NCBI RefSeq assembly: GCF_001401805.1
Contig: NZ_LKDW01000009.1
Location: 1-64,000, forward strand
Source of the DNA: Pseudoalteromonas sp. P1-25
GTDB taxonomy: Bacteria > Pseudomonadota > Gammaproteobacteria > Enterobacterales > Alteromonadaceae
Direction of reading: 5' to 3'
DNA: 64,000 bases
The translations under genes and the position numbers were made by a program. The notes under the pieces are model-generated. The model was not told where the DNA came from. It did no database searches and worked only from the letters and a program-made list of their open reading frames with translations. Below are positions 38,679 to 47,996 of the stretch, piece after piece (positions within the stretch are counted from its first letter, which is position 1; every line of letters starts with the position of its first letter).

Positions 38679-39577
38679 AGCCATTGCCTCCATAACCACA
38701 TAACTGCAATAGCAAACACACTAATAGCTAATAAGCTGTAAGCCAAGTAATGGTTAGCATGGTGCTTTTTGCAATCTTCGGTGTCTGCAATGGCAAGATG
38801 TACATGGCGCGGTGTTACTTTATTAAGGCCTTCGCCGTATGCTTGCAGTAAAGCTTTGTGGCATAAAATATTGACCAACCGTGGAATGCCTCGACTTGCA
38901 CGCGCTATTTTTAATCCTAATCGATTAGTAAATAGTAGTGGCTGATTAAAACCCGCCACCTGTAAACGGTGATTAATATAATAAATAACCTCACTGGCGG
39001 TCATTGCACGCAATGAGTATGAAAAACTAATACGCTGGCGTAACTGCCTCACCTTACTATTAGCTAGCTTTTCATCTAATTCTGGCTGGCCAAATAGCAC
39101 CACCTGAATAAGCTTTTCGGTTTCGGTTTCTAGGTTTGTAAATAATCGAAGTGCTTCAAGTGTATCCCAACTCAGGCACTGTGCTTCATCTATTAATAAC
39201 ACAACCCGTTCGTTATCTTCTTGTAGCTCAAGTAAGTAATGATTTATTTGCTGACTTAACGATTGCTGATCTAGCGTTTTATCTACCTCCATACCAAGCT
39301 CTACAGCAATAGCCCAGCGTAACTCTTCAGGGCTTAAATAAGAATTAGGTAAATAAGCCACGAAATAGTCTTCTTCAATTTGATTTAAAAGTTTTCTGCA
39401 TAGTAAGGTTTTGCCTGTCCCTACTTCCCCTGTTACTTTTATAAACCCTTCACCCATTTCTAGCGCAGTGGTCAGCACTTGCATGGCTTCGTGGTGTGGT
39501 TCAAGCGCACAAAAAAACTCAGTGTTTGGGGTTAAGGTGAAAGGCATTTCACTTAAATTAAAAAAGCTTAAATACAT
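38675..39577 (-). CDS. mshM: MshM, AAA ATPase (ExeA-type)
   Basis: A 300-residue AAA ATPase resembling ExeA/GspA, thought to help place or assemble the secretin through the wall. Walker A is GEVGTGKT (50-57), Walker B LLIDEAQCL, and sensor-type motif FGQPEL. A single hydrophobic C-terminal segment (about 281-297) may anchor it. It begins two bases after the mshL stop and shares ATGA with mshN. Confidence 0.92.
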   Translation of the reverse strand: MYLSFFNLSEMPFTLTPNTEFFCALEPHHEAMQVLTTALEMGEGFIKVTGEVGTGKTLLCRKLLNQIEEDYFVAYLPNSYLSPEELRWAIAVELGMEVDKTLDQQSLSQQINHYLLELQEDNERVVLLIDEAQCLSWDTLEALRLFTNLETETEKLIQVVLFGQPELDEKLANSKVRQLRQRISFSYSLRAMTASEVIYYINHRLQVAGFNQPLLFTNRLGLKIARASRGIPRLVNILCHKALLQAYGEGLNKVTPRHVHLAIADTEDCKKHHANHYLAYSLLAISVFAIAVMWLWRQWL

Positions 39578-39579
39578 AG

Positions 39580-41238
39580 TTAGTTCTCATACCATGTATT
39601 TAATAGCGCGCGACTATGAGCCTGTTGCTTTTTCCATGTGTCGGGCATCACCACCGTTGGCTTGATTAAAATAACGAGCTCTTTTTTCTCTTGGCGCTTA
39701 CTAATACTTTTAAACAAGTTACCTAATATTGGCACATCGCCCAAAATCGGTGTTTTCGACTCTTCATCTTCCGTCGTGGTTTGCATTAACCCACCTATTA
39801 CGACTATTTCACCACTTTGAGCGCGGATCACCGTATCAGATTCACGAATATTGCTTTGTGCAAGCGGCAACTCAAAACGCTGATCATCTAATGTAATCAC
39901 CTTTAGCTGCTCTTCTGTTTCGGTTACCGAAGGATGAACATGTAAAATAACTGAGCCATATTTATCAATTTGCGGTGTGACATCGAGCGCAATGCCCGAA
40001 AAAAACGGCGTTAGGTCTATTTCTGGTGACGTAGTCGTTGAGGTACCCGTTACCGTTGTGCTCGAAACATTAGTAACAAAGTACTCATCTTGTCCTACTT
40101 TAATCACGGCTTTTTGATTGTTTGTAGCCGTTACACGGGGGTTAGAAAGCATTTGTAGGTCACCCTGGGTTTCAAGCAAGCTAATTACCCCGCTAAAGTC
40201 GCCTTTTTCAATCGTTAACGAGGAGACCCCTCCTAAAGTAGCTGAAATAGAATTACCTATGCTGCCTGCTGTTGTTGCAAAGGACACCCCACCTTCTAAC
40301 CCTCTAGAAATTCGCTCCCAGTTAACTCCTTGTTGGTACTCATCTTTTAGAGTTATTTCGACAATTTTAGCTTCAAGAATAACTTGTCGCTGAAGGTTTT
40401 CTTGGCTTTGGCGTAAAAAATCTTTTAACTGGTTTATTTCACTTGGCAAGGCATTAACCGTAACTAAGCTTGCCTGCGGGCTGGCAACTACATAACGTCC
40501 ATCGTTTGAGCCAATAAGCGATTTAAGAGCAAGTTCAAGCTCCTTCCAAAAGTCGTTTTGATTAATTGTTTGGATGCGAGAGCCATTTAACTCAGTATTC
40601 TGATTATCGCTGCCAAACTGATTATTTTGGCTCGAATTATTGCTGCTGTATGAGTTTGAGTTTGAACTTGAGTTGTTTTGTGAGAACTGGCTTACCCCAC
40701 CTGCAACAACACTTACCGTTGATTGCCCATGGCGCTGCATCATTAAATAATTAACCGGTATAGTTTCTGTGCGCATAATTGCAGGTAGCACCTGTACAAT
40801 ACGCCCTTCTTGAACAATATCTAATGGGTACATGCGTTTAATAACCGCTATCACTTCTTCAAAGGTTACGTTTTTTAAATTTAAAGAAATAACACCGCTT
40901 ACCTGTGGGTGTACTGCAACGCTGTATGGCGTATCAGCCGTTAAGCCATTAAAAAATGAGCTTATTTCTACCTCTTTTGCGGCTACATCAAAACGTTTTA
41001 CAGCTAACTCATTGGTTAGGCTTTGCTCACTATTAAGTGATGAAAGTAGGCTTTGTGTTAGCGCACTACTTACCTCTACCGGTGCCACACTTTTTGCTTT
41101 GTTACTGACAGGCGCAAGCTCTTGAGCAATATGTGGCTGAATCTCTTTTCCGGGCTTAAAACTATGGCACGCCGTTAAAAAAGGCGGTATTAAAATAAGC
41201 GCAAGCCATGGCTTTGTTGTATTATTTTTTAATTTCAT
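39580..41238 (-). CDS. mshL: MshL, MSHA secretin
   Basis: The outer-membrane secretin through which the MSHA pilus exits. A lipoprotein-type signal (FLTAC, Cys 24) is followed by an STN-type domain, N-domains with an Asn/Ser-rich insertion (about 190-220), and the C-terminal secretin barrel with LEAKIVEITLKDEYQQGVNW, VTATNNQKAVIKVG, VIGGLMQTTTEDEESKTPILGDVPILGNLF. Length 552. It overlaps mshK by 17 bases. Confidence 0.95.
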   Translation of the reverse strand: MKLKNNTTKPWLALILIPPFLTACHSFKPGKEIQPHIAQELAPVSNKAKSVAPVEVSSALTQSLLSSLNSEQSLTNELAVKRFDVAAKEVEISSFFNGLTADTPYSVAVHPQVSGVISLNLKNVTFEEVIAVIKRMYPLDIVQEGRIVQVLPAIMRTETIPVNYLMMQRHGQSTVSVVAGGVSQFSQNNSSSNSNSYSSNNSSQNNQFGSDNQNTELNGSRIQTINQNDFWKELELALKSLIGSNDGRYVVASPQASLVTVNALPSEINQLKDFLRQSQENLQRQVILEAKIVEITLKDEYQQGVNWERISRGLEGGVSFATTAGSIGNSISATLGGVSSLTIEKGDFSGVISLLETQGDLQMLSNPRVTATNNQKAVIKVGQDEYFVTNVSSTTVTGTSTTTSPEIDLTPFFSGIALDVTPQIDKYGSVILHVHPSVTETEEQLKVITLDDQRFELPLAQSNIRESDTVIRAQSGEIVVIGGLMQTTTEDEESKTPILGDVPILGNLFKSISKRQEKKELVILIKPTVVMPDTWKKQQAHSRALLNTWYEN

Positions 41239-41548
41239 AGTCGTATAATTCTAATTTTATTTGCTTATCATCATTTGCTAACAGCACTGAATTAGCGTTT
41301 ATTGTTAGCACCCGAAACTCACCTACTACATCTCCTGGCTTATATACCTGCTTAGAAATAATCGCTTTGTATTGCTTTTCGGTTTTAATAATTGACTGTA
41401 ACAACAGCGCTGTATTACTTACTGCTGCGCCATTTATTATTGGTGTTTTGCTAGGTTGTGTAGGGTCGCGCAGTATTTCAGCTGAACTAATAACAGGGAA
41501 AAAACATATGCAAATCACACACAAACTATAAAGCAATAAATTTTTCAT
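41222..41548 (-). CDS. mshK: MshK, periplasmic pilus protein
   Basis: A small periplasmic protein of 108 residues with a signal peptide (about 1-23, ending SSA) and the conserved LRDPTQPSK motif seen in MshK/GspC-like and PilP-like partners of secretins. It probably bridges the inner platform and MshL. It overlaps mshJ by 23 bases and mshL by 17. Confidence 0.85.
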   Translation of the reverse strand: MKNLLLYSLCVICICFFPVISSAEILRDPTQPSKTPIINGAAVSNTALLLQSIIKTEKQYKAIISKQVYKPGDVVGEFRVLTINANSVLLANDDKQIKLELYDYEIKK

Positions 41549-42206
41549 TGGCGCTCACCGTGGCTATTTGTAATGTTAACTCTGCATTAGGGTATGTTTT
41601 CACTTGATAATTAAATTGCTGTATAAGCAGCTTTTGTTGGCTTGCTTTAAGGCCTTCTAAGTATCCTTGTAAACTAAAATAACGTCCCTGCAATGTAACC
41701 ACCATTTGGTGCTCAAAAAACAGCGTTTGCGTATCGTGTTCACCCAGTTTTTCTACATCAATTGCTTTTGCTGGGTTTACCCTAAAGCTAACAACACGCA
41801 CATCCGGTGTGTTTACGAATAGATCCCTTAATACAGCGGGTACTTTGTTAGCCGAAATAAAACCTTGGCTAAACATACTTAGCTTATTATTTATCTCTTC
41901 TAACTCGCGCTGTGTTTGCCCAACCTGATTTCTTAGTACTTTTGTGTAGTCATGCTCTAATGCCTGTGTAAGCATAGAAAGCTGTGCTTCATTTTGGTTT
42001 ATTTTTTGCCACAATTCATTTTGCTTAATGCGTAAATTGTTTACTGCATCTTGCTGTGGGAACACTACAAACCATAATCCCAAGTAAACAATCAGAAATA
42101 AGCCAACAAATAGCACTGAATACTTTTCGCGCTGCTGCAACGTTGCGAATCTTGTTTGGTATTTAACAAATAATGGCCAGCCTTTTTTTTCACTTTGCTC
42201 ACTCAT
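41526..42206 (-). CDS. mshJ: MshJ, PilO-like pilus assembly protein
   Basis: A bitopic inner-membrane protein of 226 residues: cytoplasmic N-terminus, one membrane helix (about 28-48), a coiled coil (about 55-110) and a C-terminal ferredoxin-like domain. By position and architecture it is the PilO/GspM-type partner of MshI2 (PilN-like). It overlaps both neighbours (ATGA with mshI2). Confidence 0.88.
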   Translation of the reverse strand: MSEQSEKKGWPLFVKYQTRFATLQQREKYSVLFVGLFLIVYLGLWFVVFPQQDAVNNLRIKQNELWQKINQNEAQLSMLTQALEHDYTKVLRNQVGQTQRELEEINNKLSMFSQGFISANKVPAVLRDLFVNTPDVRVVSFRVNPAKAIDVEKLGEHDTQTLFFEHQMVVTLQGRYFSLQGYLEGLKASQQKLLIQQFNYQVKTYPNAELTLQIATVSANEKFIAL

Positions 42207-42802
42207 TGCGTTACCTCACTTGAACTAAGTTCTGTAGCCACATTAAACTCGCTCACGCCATCTCTGCTCGACAGTTCCAGCACTGAAAACTCCTTCCCTT
42301 TGAAAAAGCTCGAATGCTTGAGATTAGCAAGCCAAATAGGTAAAAATTTGGCTTGCTGAGTACGCCCTTTGAGCATTACTTTTTGACCTTCAAACTTTAT
42401 CTGATCGAGCCAAATTTGCGGCTCGTGGTACGCGGCCAAATCATGCATCACATCTGCGTAATCTGTTTTGGTATGCATAGATGTGTTTTCTAAATAATCA
42501 AACACCTGTTGTTTATGCAATATCTCTTGTTGCAGTACTTTTAGTTCATCAATCAAATGCGATTTATTTTGTTTATCAGCTAAGCGCTGCTTTACCACAC
42601 TTAATTGCTGTTGTGTGTGTGTTAAATAGGCCTCGCTTTGTGTTACTAATTGCAGACTTTTATGCTCTTCGTATAAATAAAAAAGCCAAGTTAATGCAAC
42701 TACACATAAGGTAGCTAGCCAAAGTACTAGCATGCCTTTAAAAGGAACGGGGTCGCGCCTAACCCTAATCGCTTTTTGGTAAAAGTTAATCCGTGTTTTC
42801 AT
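42203..42802 (-). CDS. MshI2, PilN-like pilus assembly protein
   Basis: A bitopic protein of 199 residues that opens with MKTRINFYQ, the PilN-type short cytoplasmic motif that binds the PilM-like partner. A membrane helix (about 24-45), coiled coil (about 55-105) and periplasmic domain follow. It begins with ATGA overlap to mshI and precedes mshJ. In Vibrio the two mshI genes correspond to PilM- and PilN-type parts. Confidence 0.88.
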   Translation of the reverse strand: MKTRINFYQKAIRVRRDPVPFKGMLVLWLATLCVVALTWLFYLYEEHKSLQLVTQSEAYLTHTQQQLSVVKQRLADKQNKSHLIDELKVLQQEILHKQQVFDYLENTSMHTKTDYADVMHDLAAYHEPQIWLDQIKFEGQKVMLKGRTQQAKFLPIWLANLKHSSFFKGKEFSVLELSSRDGVSEFNVATELSSSEVTQ

Positions 42803-43731
42803 AGCACTGAATCCGGACTGGTTAATTGATACGCGGCCCCCAATGCGTAATAGAAGCTTGGCTCAAGATCTTGGGCTAGATCGATATTAGGTTTGAAATC
42901 AACAACTTTTACTTGTAAAAATTCTGCAAGGCCAGCCCTTAAAGTCAAAGACGACAGGTCATCGCAGTGCAGCTGAATACTTCTAATAGGAGGCTGCTTT
43001 AATTGGCTTTCAAAAAAGTCCATTGATCTTTGAATCTCAAGACCAAGGGCTTCTACTAGCCCGTGTGTACGCTCTTTATCCGAAATACCTAAAAACCCGT
43101 TCAATCGTCTAGCTAATAAAAGCTGACCATCGCGAATAATTAAAATACGTGGCTCGTGCCCTGCGTGTTGCACTATAAGCATGTGTGCACTTTTATCTTC
43201 ACCAAACAAGGTTACTAAAATCATCTCTTCCGAGGTCATTGCCCTGAGGACAGGCTTTATTTTTGAAAAGCTATCGATAAAAGGCAGTAACTGAAGTTTA
43301 TTGGTAATAAACACATTCATTTTACTGCTTTGCATAGGCTGAACGATTGGGTAATCGATAAAATCGGCAACAATGTTCTCTGGCGGAATATCAACTAAAT
43401 CTTTTGTTGTCCAAGGTAAGGATTGAATGATTTCTTCGTCACTCAACATGGGTTTATCCATTTGCACTATTTGATAAAAATAGTGAGGCACCACTAAATT
43501 TACTGGGCACACCTCTGCACAAACTTCATTTGTGCAAGTTGCAATAGCAGCTGTATAATCTGTGAGGTCTTCAACATTCACGCTATATGAGTTATGAACG
43601 TACCACTGCCCTTGATTTTTTTTTAAACACACTGCTTTTACAGTATCTGCATAAGTAGCAATACCAATTGATGTGCTAGAGTCTAAACTGCGATTTAACC
43701 AAGATAACAACGAAAACAGCTTTTTTTTCAT
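42799..43731 (-). CDS. mshI: MshI, PilM-like pilus assembly protein
   Basis: First gene of the main MSHA operon, 310 residues. An actin-like PilM/GspL-type cytoplasmic protein with a SIGIATYADTVKAVCL start, resembling the first strand of the fold, and a C-terminal lobe ending FYYALGAAYQL. It lacks a membrane helix, as PilM does, and should dock the N-terminus of the PilN-like protein. It is divergent from the PLP enzyme gene; a candidate promoter lies in the 77-base gap. Confidence 0.88.
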   Translation of the reverse strand: MKKKLFSLLSWLNRSLDSSTSIGIATYADTVKAVCLKKNQGQWYVHNSYSVNVEDLTDYTAAIATCTNEVCAEVCPVNLVVPHYFYQIVQMDKPMLSDEEIIQSLPWTTKDLVDIPPENIVADFIDYPIVQPMQSSKMNVFITNKLQLLPFIDSFSKIKPVLRAMTSEEMILVTLFGEDKSAHMLIVQHAGHEPRILIIRDGQLLLARRLNGFLGISDKERTHGLVEALGLEIQRSMDFFESQLKQPPIRSIQLHCDDLSSLTLRAGLAEFLQVKVVDFKPNIDLAQDLEPSFYYALGAAYQLTSPDSVL

Positions 43732-43744
43732 ACAGCTACTATTG

Positions 43745-43774
43745 TTAATAAGAGATTAACTAAGTGTCGTACAA
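43745..43774 (-). promoter_or_regulatory. Candidate promoter for the msh operon
   Basis: On the minus strand TTGTAC (43774-43769) and TATTAA (43750-43745) are separated by 18 bases, about 14 bases before the mshI start. The elements are only moderately close to consensus and the leader would be very short. Confidence 0.35.
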
Positions 43775-43808
43775 GATTGTTGGTTTGCAAGTATAAACAC
43801 GAGAAATA

Positions 43809-44717
43809 ATGCTTAATTTATTTAATATTGAAAAAGAAAGCCCAATACAACAAATAGATAGCAATTGTCTAAAAAAAAGAAACATACGCTTAAGCATTAA
43901 AAGAGATGACCTGCTCCACCCACTTATTAGTGGTAACAAATGGCGTAAACTAAAATATAATTTACAGCACATGCAAGCCACCAATAAAACACAGTTACTC
44001 ACTTTTGGAGGCGCGTTTTCTAACCATATTCATGCCTGCGCTGGGGCGGGTAAATTATTTAATATAAAAACCCACGCCATCATTAGAGGACCCCATTTAG
44101 ACACCCAAAACCCCACAGTGCGATTTGCTAAACAATGTGCAATGGACTTACATGTGGTTACGCGTATTGAATATAAGCAGCGCCATGACCCAGATTACTT
44201 AGCTCAGCTGCAAGCACAATTCCCCTATGCATACATAATTCCAGAGGGTGGAAGTAATACACATGCCTTGCCAGGGTGTGCTGAGCTTGCTAAAAGCTTA
44301 CCTAAGCATGATTACTTAATCTGTCCCACAGGCAGTGGCGGGACACTTGCAGGTTTAATTGAAGGCAGCTTTGAGGACACACAGCTGCTAGGAATTGCGG
44401 TATTAAAGCAAGCCGAATACCTTAACAAAGAAATTACAACACTTAGTAAAAAAGCCGCCCAGCAATCAAATTGGCAACTACTTACAGAGTTTCATGGTGG
44501 CGGTTATGGTAAGTTTACCAATGAATTGTGGCAGTTTTGCCAACGCATGCAGCAGCGCCATAACTTACCCCTTGAACCTATATACAGTGGTAAAATGATG
44601 TATGCATTATGGCAGCTGATCGAACAAGACTACTTTGCTGCTGGTAGTCATATAATGGCTATTCATACAGGCGGTTTACAGGGGCTCAATGGTTTAAAGT
44701 ATCGTGGCTTGATTTAG
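43809..44717 (+). CDS. PLP-dependent ACC deaminase / D-cysteine desulfhydrase-like enzyme
   Basis: A fold-type II PLP enzyme of 302 residues. The cofactor lysine is probably K44 in SGNKWRKLKY. The conserved nucleophile region GGAFSNHIHACA and the phosphate-binding loop CPTGSGGTLAGL are present. These features place it among ACC deaminase and D-cysteine desulfhydrase homologues; which substrate it uses cannot be told, though desulfhydrase is common in gammaproteobacteria. It is the only plus-strand gene between the msh operon and the EAL protein and is divergent from mshI. Confidence 0.85.
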   Translation: MLNLFNIEKESPIQQIDSNCLKKRNIRLSIKRDDLLHPLISGNKWRKLKYNLQHMQATNKTQLLTFGGAFSNHIHACAGAGKLFNIKTHAIIRGPHLDTQNPTVRFAKQCAMDLHVVTRIEYKQRHDPDYLAQLQAQFPYAYIIPEGGSNTHALPGCAELAKSLPKHDYLICPTGSGGTLAGLIEGSFEDTQLLGIAVLKQAEYLNKEITTLSKKAAQQSNWQLLTEFHGGGYGKFTNELWQFCQRMQQRHNLPLEPIYSGKMMYALWQLIEQDYFAAGSHIMAIHTGGLQGLNGLKYRGLI

Positions 44718-44726
44718 TAATTATTC

Positions 44727-46400
44727 CTAATAAAACGTGGCATGTGTGTACTCTTGCAGAGGCTCAGAAAAGTAAAAGCCTTGTGCCGCAACTACACCTA
44801 GTTTAGCCAACATAAGTAGCTCTTTTTGGGTTTCTACACCCACCGCATACACAGGCATATTGAGCAACTTGCTTTGCGCTACAATATTTTTAACCTGTTT
44901 TTGTTGTTGAGCCTTTTCATCTACATTATGTACAAGCGCGTAGCCTAGCTTTATAGCACTGGCTATTGGTTGAGAAGCTATTTGGTCAATATGTTCAACA
45001 CTCTGTACATTATCAATCACCACTACACTTTTTAGGGCCGTGAGTTTTTCAAAAGCGTAGGTCAATTTTGTTTGGTATTTAATAAAGTCAGCTTCACTAA
45101 TTTCAAATTGTAGCTTACGCTCTTTTGTGAACGCCTGCATATTGGTTACAAACCAATCCCAAAACTTTTCGTTAAACCAATTACTTATATGTAAATTAAT
45201 ACTCACTGCAAGCTCGTTAGGCTCTGTCAAAATCAGCTTTTTAACCTGCAGGAGTACCGCTTTATCTAGCTCAAATGCCTGAAGATTATCAAAGCCTTGG
45301 TTAATAAAGTAACGTGCTGCTAATAAACCATGTGGCTGCTGCCTAATTCTGATTAACACCTCATGTTGTACAATATCGCCACTGGTGATCATAAATAATG
45401 GTTGAAAAAATAAAATAAACTTTTTCTTTTTAATATTTTCAATAACTTGGCCACAAGATATTAACTTCTCTTGATCGTGCTGCAAAGTAAGCCTATGCCA
45501 ATGTTGGATCACGTTTTTTTCTGAAAAAAGCAAGGCAGACTTAGCTAACTTAAAAATAACAGGTTGCTCGGCTGCATACCGATAATCACACAAACCAACT
45601 TTTATGTTTTTACGTTTTACAGTACTTCGATAGCGCCTACAAATTTGATAAACGCATTCATGAAGATTTTCACTGTATGTATCTAGCTTTTCTACCGGAA
45701 TATTATTTAAGGTGATAGCGACATTATTTGCATCAAATAAGTTTACAGATACTGAGGGGAGCTCTTTAAAATACTTTGCTATCATTACCTTAAAACTTGC
45801 TTGTATATCGGTATTTTCATCAAATACACAATCACACTTCACAATTGCGAATAAACTATGCCTTGCTGTAGTAGCCCCATACATAGATTTTACTTCGCAA
45901 TTTAGCGTAGCTATTTGAGTTGAAGGTTTTTTAGCTGCTTTAGTCTGAGTGCGCGGTAGTGGTATGTTGGCAGTTGGCTTATTGATGATTACTTTCCACC
46001 ATCTAACCCACCAGCTGGCAGCGCCCAACATAATAAGATTTAATAATAAAAATAAGTACGCTTGTTCAACCCAAGCGGGCCAGTGATATAAACTTATGCT
46101 AAGTGTTTTATAGCTAAATACATCGTGTTGTATATTGACTAAGTATTTAAAATGCTCTGCATTAGAGTGTGCAGTTAGCATAAAGCCCTTACTCTGCACT
46201 AAAGCCTGCACTATTTCTTTATCAGCATTAGCGTTAATTTTCAGCTCATAAATTTGCTGTGTTAACTGCTGGCCATTTTTGTGGATTTTTTTATGGAGCG
46301 TATTATTTAAAAGCACATTAAAAATAATGACTACCAGCAAAAAACTCGTTAAGTACATTATTTTTTTTTGCTTACCAAGTTTTATAAAGGCTTTATGCAT
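44727..46400 (-). CDS. Membrane protein with degenerate EAL domain (MshH/CsrD-like)
   Basis: Two membrane helices (about 14-32 and 112-130 of the 557-residue form) flank a periplasmic loop. A GGDEF-like fold without the GGDEF signature and a C-terminal EAL domain follow. The EAL motif reads EVLIR and the Asn in INLH is kept, but the DDFGTG loop is DNVQS, the IKID-type Asp is Gly (IKLG), and the AEGVE Glu is Val (AVGVE). Phosphodiesterase activity is therefore unlikely. MshH/CsrD of other gammaproteobacteria is similarly inactive and promotes CsrB turnover. The ATG at 46400 follows GAGAG by four bases; an ATG at 46451 and a TTG at 46472 are alternatives. It is separated from the msh operon by one inverted gene. 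Confidence 0.8.
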   Translation of the reverse strand: MHKAFIKLGKQKKIMYLTSFLLVVIIFNVLLNNTLHKKIHKNGQQLTQQIYELKINANADKEIVQALVQSKGFMLTAHSNAEHFKYLVNIQHDVFSYKTLSISLYHWPAWVEQAYLFLLLNLIMLGAASWWVRWWKVIINKPTANIPLPRTQTKAAKKPSTQIATLNCEVKSMYGATTARHSLFAIVKCDCVFDENTDIQASFKVMIAKYFKELPSVSVNLFDANNVAITLNNIPVEKLDTYSENLHECVYQICRRYRSTVKRKNIKVGLCDYRYAAEQPVIFKLAKSALLFSEKNVIQHWHRLTLQHDQEKLISCGQVIENIKKKKFILFFQPLFMITSGDIVQHEVLIRIRQQPHGLLAARYFINQGFDNLQAFELDKAVLLQVKKLILTEPNELAVSINLHISNWFNEKFWDWFVTNMQAFTKERKLQFEISEADFIKYQTKLTYAFEKLTALKSVVVIDNVQSVEHIDQIASQPIASAIKLGYALVHNVDEKAQQQKQVKNIVAQSKLLNMPVYAVGVETQKELLMLAKLGVVAAQGFYFSEPLQEYTHATFY

Positions 46401-46497
46401 AGTGCTCTCTGTGGCAACGCGACTATTTAAAGTGTTGTTCAAAATAGTCATTAGCACAAGCAGACTAAGCAAGTTTAAATGTTTATAATTTTTCTAA

Positions 46498-46525
46498 ACA
46501 AAAAACCCCGTGCAAACGGGGTTTT
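46498..46525 (-). terminator. Terminator after arsC
   Basis: Stem AAAACCCCG (46502-46510) pairs with CGGGGTTTT (46517-46525) over a six-base loop, with A-rich sequence to the left giving the U tract on the minus strand. It closes the ars operon just past arsC. Confidence 0.85.
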
Positions 46526-46538
46526 GGCAAATAGTTTA

Positions 46539-46961
46539 TTACTTTTCGGGTTGCTCGCCCCGCGCGTTTAATATCATTTCGCCGTCTTCCTTGTATAGCT
46601 CGCCTTTAGGCCATTGCGCTAACAGCGTTAAAACGTGCTCACTAGGGCGACACAGTTTAACCCCTTTTTCGGTGCACACTATAGGTCTGTTAACGAGTAC
46701 TGGGTGCGTAAGCATGGCCTCTAAAATAGCTTCATCTGTTATGTTTTCATTCAACAAACCAAGTTTTTTAGCAGGCGATTTACTCACTCTCAACGCTGTT
46801 TTTGGTGTTAAATTTGCTGCGGCAAATAACGCTAACAATTGAGATTTTGTCCAGCCTTCTTTAAGGTATTCAATAACAATGGGGTTATAGCCAGCGGCCT
46901 TAATAACCTGCAATACATTGCGCGATGTACCACAATCGGGGTTATGATGAATAACAACCAT
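46539..46961 (-). CDS. arsC: ArsC, glutaredoxin-linked arsenate reductase
   Basis: Reduces arsenate to arsenite with glutathione and glutaredoxin so that it can be exported. The 140-residue protein of the thioredoxin-fold ArsC family has its catalytic C10 in HNPDCGTSRN, and the arginine-rich anion site includes the Arg in VNRPIV and the one in GVKLCRPSE. Close to plasmid R773 ArsC in length and motif. Third gene of the arsH-acr3-arsC operon. Confidence 0.95.
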   Translation of the reverse strand: MVVIHHNPDCGTSRNVLQVIKAAGYNPIVIEYLKEGWTKSQLLALFAAANLTPKTALRVSKSPAKKLGLLNENITDEAILEAMLTHPVLVNRPIVCTEKGVKLCRPSEHVLTLLAQWPKGELYKEDGEMILNARGEQPEK

Positions 46962-46970
46962 ACCGCTCTC

Positions 46971-47987
46971 CTAGTTAAACCAATAACGCGTTTTATTAGC
47001 AAAATAAACTAAGCTAAGCATAACAGGTACTTCAACAAGCACCCCTACAACGGTGGCAAGCGCAGCGCCAGAGTGTAAACCAAATAATGAAATAGCCACG
47101 GCAACAGCCAGCTCAAAAAAGTTAGAGGTTGCAATCATGCAAGCAGGCGCTGCAATACTATGAGCTAGGCCCATTTTTTTTGCAGCTATATAAGCTATTG
47201 CAAAAATACCATACGTTTGAATAAGCAACGGAATAGCAATCAATACAATGGCTTCTGGTTTATCTATTAAAGTTTGAGACTGAAAACCAAACAAAAGCGC
47301 CACCGTTGCCAGTAAACCAATGATGGAATATGGTTTCATTACCTTTAAAAAGTGATTTAACCGTGTGTGATCTTCACCTTTATCCAACTTTTTGCGGGTA
47401 ATAGCGCCTGCTATTAATGGAATAAGTACATACAAAACCACTGAAAGTATTAACGTGTCCCACGGTACCGTTATGTCTGTTACCCCTAGTAATAAGCCTG
47501 CAATGGGCGCAAAGGCAAAAATCATAATAATATCGTTAATAGATACCTGCACTAACGTGTAATTAGCATCACCTTTTGTTAATTGGCTCCACACAAATAC
47601 CATTGCAGTACATGGTGCTACACCTAATAAAATCATACCGGCTATGTATTCTGTCGCTGTTTGTGGGTCAACAAAGTCTGCAAAAATACCTTTAAAAAAT
47701 AACCACCCTAGTAAGGCCATGGTAAAGGGCTTTATGAGCCAGTTGATAACAACTGTCAGCACTAAGCCTTTAGGCTTTTTACCTACGTCTTTAATGGAGG
47801 AGAAGTCAATTTGCACCATCATCGGGTAAATCATAAACCAAATAAGTACAGCGATAACAATATTTACATGTGCATATTCTAAGCTTGCAACAACACTAAA
47901 TATATCGGGTATCGCGTAACCAGCTATAATGCCTACCGCAATTGCCAGCGCTACCCACACCGATAAAAAACGCTCAAATAACCCCAC
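46971..47987 (-). CDS. ACR3-family arsenite efflux transporter
   Basis: A ten-helix arsenite/H+ antiporter of the ACR3 (not ArsB) family, 338 residues. The family motif with the functional Cys is [19 protein letters not shown], and [13 protein letters not shown] and [17 protein letters not shown] are typical ACR3 stretches. It lies nine bases before both neighbours in the same operon, so co-expression with arsC and arsH is expected. It would complete the pathway of arsenate reduction then arsenite export. Confidence 0.95.
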   Translation of the reverse strand: MGLFERFLSVWVALAIAVGIIAGYAIPDIFSVVASLEYAHVNIVIAVLIWFMIYPMMVQIDFSSIKDVGKKPKGLVLTVVINWLIKPFTMALLGWLFFKGIFADFVDPQTATEYIAGMILLGVAPCTAMVFVWSQLTKGDANYTLVQVSINDIIMIFAFAPIAGLLLGVTDITVPWDTLILSVVLYVLIPLIAGAITRKKLDKGEDHTRLNHFLKVMKPYSIIGLLATVALLFGFQSQTLIDKPEAIVLIAIPLLIQTYGIFAIAYIAAKKMGLAHSIAAPACMIATSNFFELAVAVAISLFGLHSGAALATVVGVLVEVPVMLSLVYFANKTRYWFN

Positions 47988-47996
47988 AGTAACCTC

